From Bacteroidales bacterium (GTDB lineage Bacteria > Bacteroidota > Bacteroidia > Bacteroidales > FEN-979), in the NCBI GenBank assembly GCA_017882335.1, contig JADGPR010000019.1:1-45151 (forward strand): DNA of 45,151 nt, written 5' to 3'. Positions 8,468-16,575 of the stretch are shown piece after piece (position 1 is the first letter of the stretch; every line of letters begins with the position of its first letter). The notes beneath the pieces were generated by a model, which saw only the letters and a list, made by a program, of their open reading frames with translations, made no database searches and had not been told where the DNA came from. The position numbers and the translations under genes were made by a program.

Positions 8468-9469
8468 ATGAAATCTTCAGTTCTCTTCTTCACGTTTTTT
8501 GTATTACTTTCAATAAACCTGGTAGGACAAGATTATTTTGAAGATATTGAGGGATCCGGATTTTCAGTTCTTTCGGGCAAGAATGGCACGATGTTGTCGA
8601 CAAGATTAAATGTCGGGGATAACAGCATTAAACTGAATTTCTACCAGCAGTATCCTCAAAAAGGAAGGAAGATAGATCCGCTTAATGTGCCTAAGAACCT
8701 GTATGATATTGGCTGGGGGTTATCGGTAAAAGGCAAATCTGAAGATGGCATCGGGCTTCTTTTCACTTCCGGAGCCTTTGCCCCTGGGTTTAATGGAAGC
8801 GGGTATCTTTCACTCAGGGACATCATTGATACGAAAGGTCAGTCCAGTTGGTGGATCCTGCTCTTATCGGGTGGTTATACTATCAGTAACTTAAACCTGT
8901 ATCACCCTGATGCAGCTTTCAATAAGCAACTAACCGATACGATATTCCAGGGTTATAATCTTGGTTTGTCATGGAGCTATCTGTTTCCGGTAAACAAATC
9001 GAGGGATAATATCATTGTCGGAGCTTCGGCTGGATTCAACCGTGTTAATAATTATGGCAATTTATCGAAAGTTGTAATAAAAGATACGAAAACGATTACC
9101 GACACTACCGGGACTGCAAGAGATGTAACACCTTCAAAGCATAACGGAGCGATCTATGCGAAAGGAGCTTACAAGGAATATAACACATTGAAACTAAGAG
9201 TAAGTATGGCCTATATTCCTTCCTTTCTAAATAACAGGGTTGCATTTATGGTTTACCCTTCGATAAATTATTCAATGATCTTTGCTCCTGTTTACAACAC
9301 GGGGATTGGAATCCAGTTTTTAAAAGAAGGTGCGCCCACTGTATCCATCGGAGGAATATTCGTTGAGTTCAATGATATGACGAATGCACAAGGATCAACA
9401 GATGGTTTTGTAAAACGGACACTTACCATAGGGCTGACCGGTTCGTTGAATTTGTTGGTTTCGAAATAA
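8468..9469 (+). CDS. Predicted outer-membrane beta-barrel-type protein
   Basis: The 333-residue product starts with a clear signal peptide (MKSSVLFFTFFVLLSINLVGQ, cleavage expected near residue 20). The rest alternates amphipathic strands with turns and is rich in Gly, Tyr, Asn and Ser; it ends in LTIGLTGSLNLLVSK, a plausible last strand although the final residue is Lys instead of an aromatic. This fits an outer-membrane barrel of 10-14 strands, but no named family is recognised. It follows the 103-aa gene by 4 bases and is the last gene of that small cluster. Export to the outer membrane is inferred from composition. Confidence 0.7.
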   Translation: MKSSVLFFTFFVLLSINLVGQDYFEDIEGSGFSVLSGKNGTMLSTRLNVGDNSIKLNFYQQYPQKGRKIDPLNVPKNLYDIGWGLSVKGKSEDGIGLLFTSGAFAPGFNGSGYLSLRDIIDTKGQSSWWILLLSGGYTISNLNLYHPDAAFNKQLTDTIFQGYNLGLSWSYLFPVNKSRDNIIVGASAGFNRVNNYGNLSKVVIKDTKTITDTTGTARDVTPSKHNGAIYAKGAYKEYNTLKLRVSMAYIPSFLNNRVAFMVYPSINYSMIFAPVYNTGIGIQFLKEGAPTVSIGGIFVEFNDMTNAQGSTDGFVKRTLTIGLTGSLNLLVSK

Positions 9470-9619
9470 GGACATTTTTAAACATAAGCGAAGGAGCGAA
9501 TTGGTGAGATACAAAATGGTAAAACAGCGAAATTTAGAATGGTAAAAATCGAGTTCCATCTGGGTGAAGCCAGCCTGGTATTATCCATCTTTTATTGAAG
9601 AATAACAGTTTTGAACTTG

Positions 9620-9937
9620 TTATGATGCAGTTCTTGTAACAGCATGAATAATCCCCCTAATCAATCTAAAAAGGAAAACCCCCATAAGCACCGCCAGGCA
9701 TCCAAATACAATATAGATCATTGCCTGGCCAAATGGTGTTTGAAAGAAAGTATCGTTAATGGGTGAACCACTTTTTACCGGCGCTTTTGAATAAACTGAT
9801 ATAGGGTTCACATTATCTTTTCTTGAGGTATATTTATAAAAAAGATAGGCAGTAAGCGCTGTGAAGGCATTTGCGATCAGGTTACTCCAAACCGGGTCAT
9901 TCCAGATCTTCTTTATTAAAATAATGACTTTCTTCAT
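9620..9937 (-). CDS. Small membrane protein with two hydrophobic spans
   Basis: The frame is open further upstream to 10087, but the ATG at 9937 (MKKVIILIKKIWNDPVWSNL) is the better start: the longer version would run through the 22-bp repeat array and has no sensible N-terminus. The resulting 105 residues contain a hydrophobic stretch near residues 20-35 and a stronger one near 73-95 (MIYIVFGCLAVLMGVFLFRLI). The phrase IWNDPVWSNLIA resembles a motif seen in other small bacterial membrane proteins of unknown role. The palindrome array lies 100 bases upstream of this start and could control it. Confidence 0.6.
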   Translation of the reverse strand: MKKVIILIKKIWNDPVWSNLIANAFTALTAYLFYKYTSRKDNVNPISVYSKAPVKSGSPINDTFFQTPFGQAMIYIVFGCLAVLMGVFLFRLIRGIIHAVTRTAS

Positions 9938-10034
9938 TTCGCAGTAGTTTTTACCTGTATGACGTTTTGACATTAAACCATTGACATGGTGTAAAAAAAC
10001 ATTGCCTGAAAAGATTGAATAGAAACCATTGCAA

Positions 10035-10120
10035 AACGGATAAGCATCCGTTACAAAACGGACAAGCATCCGTTGTGAATCGGACAAGCATCCGTTGTGA
10101 ATCGGATAAGCATCCGTTTA
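10035..10120. repeat. Array of four 22-bp palindromic repeats
   Basis: Four copies occur at a strict 22-base period, starting at 10035, 10057, 10079 and 10101. Copy 1 is AACGGATAAGCATCCGTT, a perfect 7-bp inverted repeat around AAGC. The others vary only at the first two bases and at one stem position (GGAT or GGAC). The 22-base period is about two turns of DNA, which puts all palindromes on one face of the helix. The period is not a multiple of three and the array lies outside the likely coding region. It sits upstream of the small membrane gene (start 9937) and downstream of the HU-like gene's terminator. An operator or protein-binding array is the most natural reading. Confidence 0.85.
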
Positions 10121-10174
10121 AGGATGGATGAGAAGTTGTTGAAATTCACTGAAAAACACATACTTAACGCTAAG

Positions 10175-10211
10175 GCAAAAAATGCCTCCAGTTAAACAAC
10201 CGGAGGCATTT
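10175..10211 (-). terminator. Rho-independent terminator of the HU-like gene
   Basis: A 14-bp stem with one G-T wobble pairs AAATGCCTCCAGTT (10180-10193) with AACCGGAGGCATTT (10198-10211) around a 4-base loop. Read on the minus strand it is followed by six T, placing it just after the stop of the HU-like gene at 10221. Confidence 0.85.
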
Positions 10212-10220
10212 CAACCCATT

Positions 10221-10601
10221 TTAAACTTTGACAGCCTCAATCAGTTTAAGCTGTTGAGAAAGCTCTTTTCCGGGCCTGAACAGTAATTTGAAGTCTGTAA
10301 TATCGGAAGCTATCAATGCTTCCGCGGTATCCTTACCATTGCAGTGCAGGCTTATTCTGAAGGTGCCGAAGTCGCCAAGGTAAATGATGTTTCCTTCGAC
10401 AAGGAAGAATGGAAGCACCTGGGTAAGGGCTTCTAAAACCGCCATGACGTCGGTACCGCTCAGGGAAGTTCTTTCCGCGATTTCCTTGGATATTTTCCTG
10501 AGGGTTAGCTTGTCAGTGTAGACAGGACTGGGATAGAATTTTGCCGGATCATTGGGTTGTAGCGGGTTTTTCCGCGCTATTGCCTGAAATTTGATAGCCA
10601 T
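10221..10601 (-). CDS. HU-like DNA-binding protein
   Basis: The ATG at 10601 gives a 126-residue product (MAIKFQAIARKNP); an upstream ATG at 10625 is less likely. The layout is that of the Bacteroidota HU-related proteins: a ~40-residue N-terminal extension, then LTLRKISKEIAERTSLSGTD and MAVLEALTQVLPFFLVEGNIIYLGDFGTFRIS, matching the helical dimer core and the GDFGTF turn of HU, then a beta arm and a C-terminal tail. Such proteins bend or coat DNA; many copies exist per genome and are often linked to mobile regions. The gene is transcribed away from the response regulator at 10896. Upstream, TTG (10677-10679 on the plus strand as complement) and TATTTTCG (10648-10655) are spaced like a phylum-type promoter. 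Confidence 0.85.
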   Translation of the reverse strand: MAIKFQAIARKNPLQPNDPAKFYPSPVYTDKLTLRKISKEIAERTSLSGTDVMAVLEALTQVLPFFLVEGNIIYLGDFGTFRISLHCNGKDTAEALIASDITDFKLLFRPGKELSQQLKLIEAVKV

Positions 10602-10647
10602 TTTTTTTAGTTTTAAGTGAAACAATCAGTGAATTATATGATTATTG

Positions 10648-10680
10648 CGAAAATACACGCATTGTTAACCTTCAGTCAAT
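10648..10680 (-). promoter_or_regulatory. Probable promoter of the HU-like gene
   Basis: On the minus strand ATTG (10680-10677) and TATTTTCG (10655-10648) are 21 bases apart, close to the Bacteroidota pattern TTTG-N19/21-TAnnTTTG with one mismatch in each box. The ATG at 10601 lies about 47 bases beyond. Confidence 0.45.
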
Positions 10681-10895
10681 GGGTATAGATACATATTTCT
10701 AGTATATAATATGAGTATTTATACCTATAAATATGCCCGATTTCCACAAAATGCCCTGGAGTCGATTTGAAGAATGGTCCTTTTCGCATTGTTATTAATA
10801 CAATTTTTATATACATAATGTATAAGTTATGGAAAAATATTAATTTCGAAGCCGATTAAGTATGCAATCCCTTAAAAAACTATGAAAAACATCAT

Positions 10896-11534
10896 ATGAA
10901 AGCCCGTATTCTCCTTGCAGATGATCACTCCCTCCTGCGGAAGGGTTTAGCTTCGATCCTTAAACATCACAACAGCGAATGGGAATTGTTTGAAGCAACC
11001 GATGGCGAGGATGCCATTAAAAAAGCGGGTCTGCTTCGTCCGGATCTTATTTTAATGGATTATAACATGCCCGTTCTTGACGGGATTCAAGCCACGATCG
11101 AAATAAGGCGAAAGTTTCCGGAAATAAAGATCATCATGGTATCAATGGATATGACAGAAGAGGTAGTCATACAAGGAATGATGGCCGGTGTAAAAGGTTT
11201 TATCCCGAAGGACTCCCCCGAACCCGAGCTTCTGGCTGCCATTCATGAAGTACTGAGAGGAAAGTATCATCTTACAGGCAGAATACTGGAGATCGCGCAA
11301 AGACAATCAGAGATAAGGAAACATCCTCCCAATACTCCTGACCGGATTTTTTCCCGGCGTGAAACCGATGTCCTTAGGCTTGTGGTTGAAGGAATGACGT
11401 CGGTTGAAATTGCAGGAAAGCTTAATATCAGTAAACGCACTGTCGATCACCACCGAAGTAACCTCCTCGCCAAGAGCGGAACAAATACACAGGCTGCACT
11501 GATAAGATTTGCGTTAAAGACGAATAGCGTTTGA
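10896..11534 (+). CDS. NarL/LuxR-type response regulator
   Basis: The 212-residue product has a receiver domain (about 1-120) with the acidic pair in ILLADDH and the phospho-acceptor Asp near residue 55 (LILMDYNMP), the switch Ser in MVSMD, and Lys in FIPKDSPE. A LuxR-type helix-turn-helix fills 150-205 (SRRETDVLRLVVEGMTSVEIAGKLNISKRTVDHHRSNLL). Length and order match the NarL family, which binds DNA as a dimer after phosphorylation by a sensor kinase. No kinase gene is next to it, so it is an orphan in this window. It is transcribed divergently from the HU-like gene. Its target is unknown; the 22-bp palindrome array 800 bases away is one possible site. Confidence 0.92.
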   Translation: MKARILLADDHSLLRKGLASILKHHNSEWELFEATDGEDAIKKAGLLRPDLILMDYNMPVLDGIQATIEIRRKFPEIKIIMVSMDMTEEVVIQGMMAGVKGFIPKDSPEPELLAAIHEVLRGKYHLTGRILEIAQRQSEIRKHPPNTPDRIFSRRETDVLRLVVEGMTSVEIAGKLNISKRTVDHHRSNLLAKSGTNTQAALIRFALKTNSV

Positions 11535-11890
11535 AATGCTCCCTTCGACAGGCTCAGGGAGCGTATCGGTGGGTGAGCTTGTCGAAACCACAGGCTCCCT
11601 TCGATAGAATGCACTATCTTCATTGAGCAAGGCCAGAGTGCCATGTCGTAATCATCGTCCAAGGAACGCACAGCGATACCATCTCATGATGTTCCGTAGG
11701 ATGAATTGTTGGTAGTTCAAAAAAGTTCATCCTCTGATTAGATCCCTCGCCTTCAAATCAGAGTTGCCTGTAGAAAAGACATTCACTAATATTTTATATA
11801 ATAATTATTTGTAATTTGCAAGGGATATTCTACTGATGGCTAAGCCATATTGCAGCTCTCGGTGGACATCAAAAGCAAATGTTAATTATT
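11535..11890. repeat. REP-like hairpins plus copy A of a long diverged repeat
   Basis: Bases 11538-11562 form the hairpin GCTCCCT...AGGGAGC with the phrase TTCGACAGGCTC in its loop, and 11568-11593 a second unit containing GAGCTTGTCGAAACCAC. The same units occur in reverse order at 21211-21266. From about 11610 to 11822 runs copy A of a ~213-bp repeat whose diverged copy B is at 12607-12820; shared blocks include AGTGCCA, TCCAAGGA.CGCA, a TACC-containing core and TTTGTAATTTGCAAG at the end. Both long copies lie directly before a membrane-protein gene. No ORF in the stretch is credible. Confidence 0.65.
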
Positions 11891-12448
11891 ATGGCAGATT
11901 ACATTCAAGAGGAATTAAAATATTTATTATCAGTCGCTGAGAAACAAGAATCAAGGTTTGTCCAATATATCTTGTTCACACTTGCTGCATTTGGAGTTAT
12001 ACTTGGATTCAGCGATAAAATTAACCTCAATAATAACCATATAATTCCGCTTATGCTCTATGTGGTTCTATATTTTACTACAACATACGGTGCATATGCA
12101 AGAATAATGCAAGCAAGAGTTAATGCATATTTGAATAAGGAATATTTTTCAAAAGATACTACAACCTATTTTACTAAATTCTATTTAAAGGATACATTTT
12201 CAAAAAATAGAACTCGGGATAAAATACTAAATTTTATTAAAAACCCTTTTGTCTTGTTCTCTATTATCCCAATAATATTAACAGTCACATCAATAAATAA
12301 AGAATTGAGAATTCAGGACACTCCTTTTTTCGGAGCAGTAATTTTAATCCAAATCTCAATCATTCGCAGGGTGTTAGATATGATCAAAAAAAATATTAAA
12401 TACTTTATTAATGAACTTGACAAATTTCAGAAAAACACCTTTACTTAA
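11891..12448 (+). CDS. Membrane protein of unknown function next to the restriction-modification operon
   Basis: I prefer the ATG at 11891 (MADYIQEELKYLL) over 11879, since the latter only adds MLII. The 185-residue product has a polar N-terminal helix, two spans at about 24-42 and 53-76, a basic/aromatic loop (YARIMQARVNAYLNKEYF), two more spans at about 116-136 and 145-163, and a charged tail. No family is recognised. Codon use is A/T-rich compared with the core genes to the right, which fits an accessory gene. It is preceded by copy A of the long repeat and lies 1.5 kb upstream of hsdM. Membrane proteins of this shape are common companions in defence islands, but a functional link is inference. 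Confidence 0.65.
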   Translation: MADYIQEELKYLLSVAEKQESRFVQYILFTLAAFGVILGFSDKINLNNNHIIPLMLYVVLYFTTTYGAYARIMQARVNAYLNKEYFSKDTTTYFTKFYLKDTFSKNRTRDKILNFIKNPFVLFSIIPIILTVTSINKELRIQDTPFFGAVILIQISIIRRVLDMIKKNIKYFINELDKFQKNTFT

Positions 12449-12865
12449 TAAATAAGCCGGCAGCCTGAAATGCGGGTCAAGGTAATTCGGAATCGAGATT
12501 GTCATTCATCTTGGATTAATATTTTTGCGAACTCGCTATTTACACCTGTTGAATTTTTTTCGTCCTTCCCAATGTTTAACCGATTTCATTACCCCTTGCG
12601 TTATGAAGTATGATCTCCATTTAATAAGGCAAGGGTGCCAATTCCAGATCCTCATCCAAGGATCGCATAGGGGTACCGGAGTGTTAAGTTCCATAAATAA
12701 TCGGGCAATAGTCCGAAATGTTTATCCCTTTGATTAAAGCCTACTTCCTTCTCATCATAGTTGTTCACACAAAAGATATCTACCATTCATTCATATTATA
12801 TTATTTTGTAATTTGCAAGTAAAATAAATGGAATCAATAATGATTTAACAATTAAATCAAACGCT
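12449..12865. repeat. Intergenic stretch with copy B of the long diverged repeat
   Basis: Bases 12607-12820 align over their whole length with 11610-11822 and keep the same order of short conserved blocks, for example GGGTGCCA, CATCCAAGGATCGCA, GGGTACCGG, TGTTAAGTTCC and TTTTGTAATTTGCAAG. Identity is only moderate by eye, so these are old copies. The ORF that can be drawn at 12525-12737 runs through the repeat and is not a gene. No other feature is seen. Confidence 0.6.
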
Positions 12866-13849
12866 ATGGATAAGAATCTAATTTTATGGGTTATCGGTAC
12901 TATTGTTACTATTGGAATTGGATACTTGAGTGTCAGATTAACAATGAAATATAGAAAAAAAGTTAGTCTTTGTTTTATTGAACGAGATTTTATACCCTTA
13001 TTTAAAACAATTGTCAAGAATCTTGATACGATTGAGATTAGGTATCGAAATAATCCTATTTCTGAAAAGCTGGTTTTGATAAAGGCCACCCTTATTAACG
13101 ACGGTACCACAGATATTGATAGTTCAATTATCCACAAACCATTTTCAATAAGGCTTCCTGAAAATTTCAACTGCCTTGAACTAAAAATAACAGATTGTTC
13201 TCCAAACCTGACTGCCAAAATAAATCAAGTCGATAATAACAACCTTATTATTGAATGGGACCTTTTAAAAAAATCAGAGTTCATATCATTCGATATGGTG
13301 ATAGAAATTCATCCAATAGGTAAAGGGCTTGTTGTCGATGATAAATTAGCATATTATTCATTCGACCAAAGAATTACTAACCTTGACCATGTTAAAAAAC
13401 TTACTATCCCGACACAAATTGAATCAAAGTTCAAGAAACGGAGAAGATTTCGTATGAATCTTTTATCTCTTTCAGCATTGGTTTTAATTCTCGTAATGTC
13501 TATAGTAAGCGTCTCAAAAAATAGAGATTACAGGTTAGCCTACTATTTACTAAATTCTAAAAATACCGTCAAGATTAATGTAACCCCAATTGATTATAAT
13601 TGTATTAAAATATCATCTGACGATGATTCAATCAGTAAAATAATAAGTTCAAAACAGTTTTTTGCACAGCGGAATATTATTGTAAGATGTGAAATGAGAA
13701 AGGATCAGACCGGTTTGATTATGGCTTCTATTTATATCATAATCATATTGTTAGTGTTAATATATTTAAATTTTGAATATTACTCTAATAGGCGGATAAT
13801 TAAAATTCTTAAAAAATCTGCACCAAGTGAGTTAACATCCAATAGTTAA
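12866..13849 (+). CDS. Membrane-anchored protein of unknown function
   Basis: The 327-residue product begins with a membrane segment (about 6-26, ILWVIGTIVTIGIGYLSV) followed by basic residues, then a ~160-residue beta-rich domain (VLIKATLINDGTTDIDSS, IIEWDLLKKSEFISFDMVIEI) that reads like an immunoglobulin-like or similar extramembrane domain. A second span follows at about 196-214 and a third near 283-302, with a short polar segment between. No family is recognised. The gene is A/T-rich, has copy B of the long repeat just upstream and ends 139 bases before hsdM on the same strand. It could be an accessory gene of the restriction-modification locus or an unrelated passenger. Confidence 0.65.
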   Translation: MDKNLILWVIGTIVTIGIGYLSVRLTMKYRKKVSLCFIERDFIPLFKTIVKNLDTIEIRYRNNPISEKLVLIKATLINDGTTDIDSSIIHKPFSIRLPENFNCLELKITDCSPNLTAKINQVDNNNLIIEWDLLKKSEFISFDMVIEIHPIGKGLVVDDKLAYYSFDQRITNLDHVKKLTIPTQIESKFKKRRRFRMNLLSLSALVLILVMSIVSVSKNRDYRLAYYLLNSKNTVKINVTPIDYNCIKISSDDDSISKIISSKQFFAQRNIIVRCEMRKDQTGLIMASIYIIIILLVLIYLNFEYYSNRRIIKILKKSAPSELTSNS

Positions 13850-13988
13850 GGAAATTCAGAGCGGGAACGGAGTTTACTTTTTTCTTGGATACGTTTTTCA
13901 ATATATCAAAATAAAATATCACATTTTTCATCAAATTAACAAGCAGGAACTGCTTTCCATGCAAATTGTTCCTCCAATTTGACTACCT

Positions 13989-15437
13989 ATGTTTGAACAA
14001 ACCTTCAAGAATATAGATGACATCCTCCACAAAGATGCAGGTTGCAGTAGCGAACTCGACTATGTGGAGCAGACCTCCTGGATTCTCTTTTTGAAATACC
14101 TTGATGATCTTGAAAAGGACCGTAAGATAAAAGCAGAACTTGCAGGAAAGACCTATACTGCGATCATAAATCCTGAATTCAGATGGGAAGTATGGGCGGC
14201 ACCGAAGAACGGTAACGGGAAGATCGACTTAAACAAGGCGCTCAAGAGCGATGATCTGAAAGACTTCGTGGATCTGAAACTGTTTCCTTACCTGAAGAAA
14301 TTCAAAGCCGAGAAGGCTGATACCATTGAATACAAAATCGGTGAGATCTTCAGCGAACTGAAGAATAAACTGCAAAGCGGGAACAACCTCCGTGAAGTGA
14401 TCAACCTGATCGATGAACTTCGGTTCCGCTCGCACGCAGAGAAACACGAGATGTCGCACCTGTACGAGGGCAAAATTCAGAATATGGGGAATGCAGGACG
14501 AAATGGCGGGGAATATTACACTCCCCGTCCGCTGATCAAGACCATCGTCAAAGTTGTTGCTCCGTCCATCGGTGACAAGGTTTATGACGGTGCTGTTGGT
14601 TCAGCAGGCTTTCTTGTGGAATCATTTGAATTTATGAAGGAAAGCAAACCCCTTTCCACAAAGGACATTGAAGTGCTTCAAAAGGGAACCTTTTACGGCA
14701 AGGAGAAGAAATCGCTTGCCTACATCATCGGGATTATGAATATGATCCTTCACGGCATTGAGGCTCCGAATATAGTTCATACCAACACACTTGCCGAAAA
14801 CCTTGCTGACATTCAGGAAAGGGACCGTTATGATATAGTGGTTGCAAACCCACCTTTTGGAGGTAAGGAACGGGCAGAGGTTCAGCAGAACTTCCCGATC
14901 AAAACGGGAGAGACTGCGTTCCTGTTTCTGCAACACTTCATTAAAATCCTCAAGGCCGGTGGCCGGGCAGGGGTCGTGATCAAGAATACATTTCTGTCCA
15001 ATACTGATAATGCATCAGTAAGCCTCCGCAAACTTTTGCTTGATAGTTGCAACTTACATTCCGTGCTTGATCTTCCTGGGGGCGTATTTGCAGGTGCAGG
15101 TGTTAAAACTGTAGTGTTGTTCTTTGAAAAGGGTTCACCAACCCGTAAGGTATGGTTCTATCAACTCAATCTTGATCGAAACCTTGGCAAGACAAACCCT
15201 CTTAATGAGAACGATCTTGCCGAATTTGTTGCCTTGCAGAAGACCAAGGCTGATTCCCTGAATTCGTGGTCGGTTGATATTGCAAATGTTGATCTTGGGA
15301 ACTATGATCTTTCTATGAAGAATCCCAATAAGAAAGAAGAAGCCGCTCTGCGTGATCCGAAAATGATCCTCGATGAGATTCAAACACTCGACCAGGAAAG
15401 TGCAGAGATTTTAAACTCGATAAGGGGGTTGGTATGA
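13989..15437 (+). CDS. hsdM: Type I restriction-modification system, DNA methyltransferase subunit
   Basis: The 482-residue HsdM has the N-terminal helical domain (about 1-150), then GGEYYTPRPL near 174, motif I in YDGAVGSAGFL near 198 (S-adenosylmethionine binding) and motif IV ANPPFGG near 286 (catalytic NPPF for N6-adenine methylation). Length is typical. With HsdS it forms the methylase that protects host sites, and with HsdR the restriction complex. The stop overlaps the hsdS start as ATGA, indicating translational coupling. The order M-S-R is complete and all three frames are intact, so the system is likely active. Confidence 0.96.
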   Translation: MFEQTFKNIDDILHKDAGCSSELDYVEQTSWILFLKYLDDLEKDRKIKAELAGKTYTAIINPEFRWEVWAAPKNGNGKIDLNKALKSDDLKDFVDLKLFPYLKKFKAEKADTIEYKIGEIFSELKNKLQSGNNLREVINLIDELRFRSHAEKHEMSHLYEGKIQNMGNAGRNGGEYYTPRPLIKTIVKVVAPSIGDKVYDGAVGSAGFLVESFEFMKESKPLSTKDIEVLQKGTFYGKEKKSLAYIIGIMNMILHGIEAPNIVHTNTLAENLADIQERDRYDIVVANPPFGGKERAEVQQNFPIKTGETAFLFLQHFIKILKAGGRAGVVIKNTFLSNTDNASVSLRKLLLDSCNLHSVLDLPGGVFAGAGVKTVVLFFEKGSPTRKVWFYQLNLDRNLGKTNPLNENDLAEFVALQKTKADSLNSWSVDIANVDLGNYDLSMKNPNKKEEAALRDPKMILDEIQTLDQESAEILNSIRGLV

Positions 15438-16573
15438 AGAAGGGTTGGGAATTAAGAAGGTTAGGGGAGATTTGTAGTATATCTACAGGTAAGTGGGATG
15501 CGAATCACGCAGTTGAAAATGGCAAATATAGGTTTTATACTTGTGCTAAAGATTATGTTTATTCTGATACAAAACGATTTTCGGGTGAAAGTTTGATATT
15601 ACCCGGGAATGGTGTTAATGTAGGCGAAGTCTATTATTATAATGGGGAGTTCGACGCTTATCAGCGCACCTATGTTATGAGTAATTTCGACCAAGCCGTA
15701 AAGTATGTTTACTATTATTTGCTATACACTTGGAGAAGTTCAAATCTAAATAAGCAATTCGGTTCCGCTACAAATTTCATCAAGATTGGCAATTTTATCG
15801 AACACAGTATACCGTTACCTCCTCTTACTGAACAACAGACCATCGTCTCCATCCTAGATGAATCATTTGCTGCTATATCCAAAGCCAAAGAGAATGCAGA
15901 AAAGAACCTTGCCAATGCACAGGAAGTACTTGATTCGACCTTGCAACATATTTTTGAAAATCCTTCAACGGGATGGGAGAACATTGCATTAGGTGAAGTT
16001 AGTAAAATTACGGACGGCACTCATTTTTCTCCAAAGAATAGCTTTCATGGTAAATACATGTATATAACTGCCAAAAATATTAAACCCTATCTTATAGATT
16101 TATCGAATGTAACTTTCATCTCTGAAGAAGATCACAAGCCAATTTACGCAAGATGTCCTGTTCTAAAAGGAGATGTGTTATACATTAAAGATGGTGCGAC
16201 CGCAGGGATCGCAACATTAAATTCATTAGATGATGAATTCTCATTATTATCAAGTGTGGCACTAATTAAACCGTTTACTCGATTATTAAGCACCTACCTT
16301 GTTCATTACATGAACAGTAAGATTGGCAGAAAGAACTTTTTGGGTTATATTGATGGTGCAGCTATAACAAGGCTTACTCTTGTCAAAATCAAAAACGTCA
16401 TCATACCTCTTCCTTCAATACAGGAACAGGAATCAATTGTATGTGTCATCAATAATGTCTTTGAAGAAACCAAAAAACTCGAAACTATCTATAAGCAGAA
16501 ACTTGCCGACTTGGAGGAACTAAAGAAATCCATACTTGAAAAAGCATTCAATGGCGAACTAAACACAAATTAA
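15434..16573 (+). CDS. hsdS: Type I restriction-modification system, specificity subunit
   Basis: The 379-residue HsdS shows the usual two target-recognition domains separated by helical spacers: TRD1 about 1-135 (GWELRRLGEICSISTGK ... IPLPPLTEQQTIVSIL), first coiled-coil about 135-175, TRD2 about 178-335 (GWENIALGEVSKITDG ... IPLPSIQEQESIV), and second coiled-coil to the end (LADLEELKKSILEKAFNGEL). The two halves keep the internal symmetry expected of an intact subunit. It starts inside the last codons of hsdM. The recognised DNA sequence cannot be predicted from this reading. Confidence 0.95.
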   Translation: MKKGWELRRLGEICSISTGKWDANHAVENGKYRFYTCAKDYVYSDTKRFSGESLILPGNGVNVGEVYYYNGEFDAYQRTYVMSNFDQAVKYVYYYLLYTWRSSNLNKQFGSATNFIKIGNFIEHSIPLPPLTEQQTIVSILDESFAAISKAKENAEKNLANAQEVLDSTLQHIFENPSTGWENIALGEVSKITDGTHFSPKNSFHGKYMYITAKNIKPYLIDLSNVTFISEEDHKPIYARCPVLKGDVLYIKDGATAGIATLNSLDDEFSLLSSVALIKPFTRLLSTYLVHYMNSKIGRKNFLGYIDGAAITRLTLVKIKNVIIPLPSIQEQESIVCVINNVFEETKKLETIYKQKLADLEELKKSILEKAFNGELNTN

Positions 16574-16575
16574 CG

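Noticed and set aside
9938-10087. N-terminal extension of the small membrane protein (ORF open to 10087)
   Set aside because: It would translate part of the palindrome array and has no plausible domain; the ATG at 9937 gives a sensible N-terminus.
10035-10120. Possible CRISPR array
   Set aside because: The repeat units are contiguous at 22 bases with only about 4 bases between palindromes; there are no unique spacers and no cas genes.
12525-12737. 70-aa ORF on the plus strand
   Set aside because: It lies wholly inside copy B of the long diverged repeat; the matching region of copy A has no equivalent frame kept open.
13989-15437. Degenerate, inactive HsdM because motif I reads DGAVGSAGFL and not DPA.G.GGFL
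   Set aside because: This variant occurs, to my knowledge, in other type I methylases, and the catalytic NPPF motif is intact.
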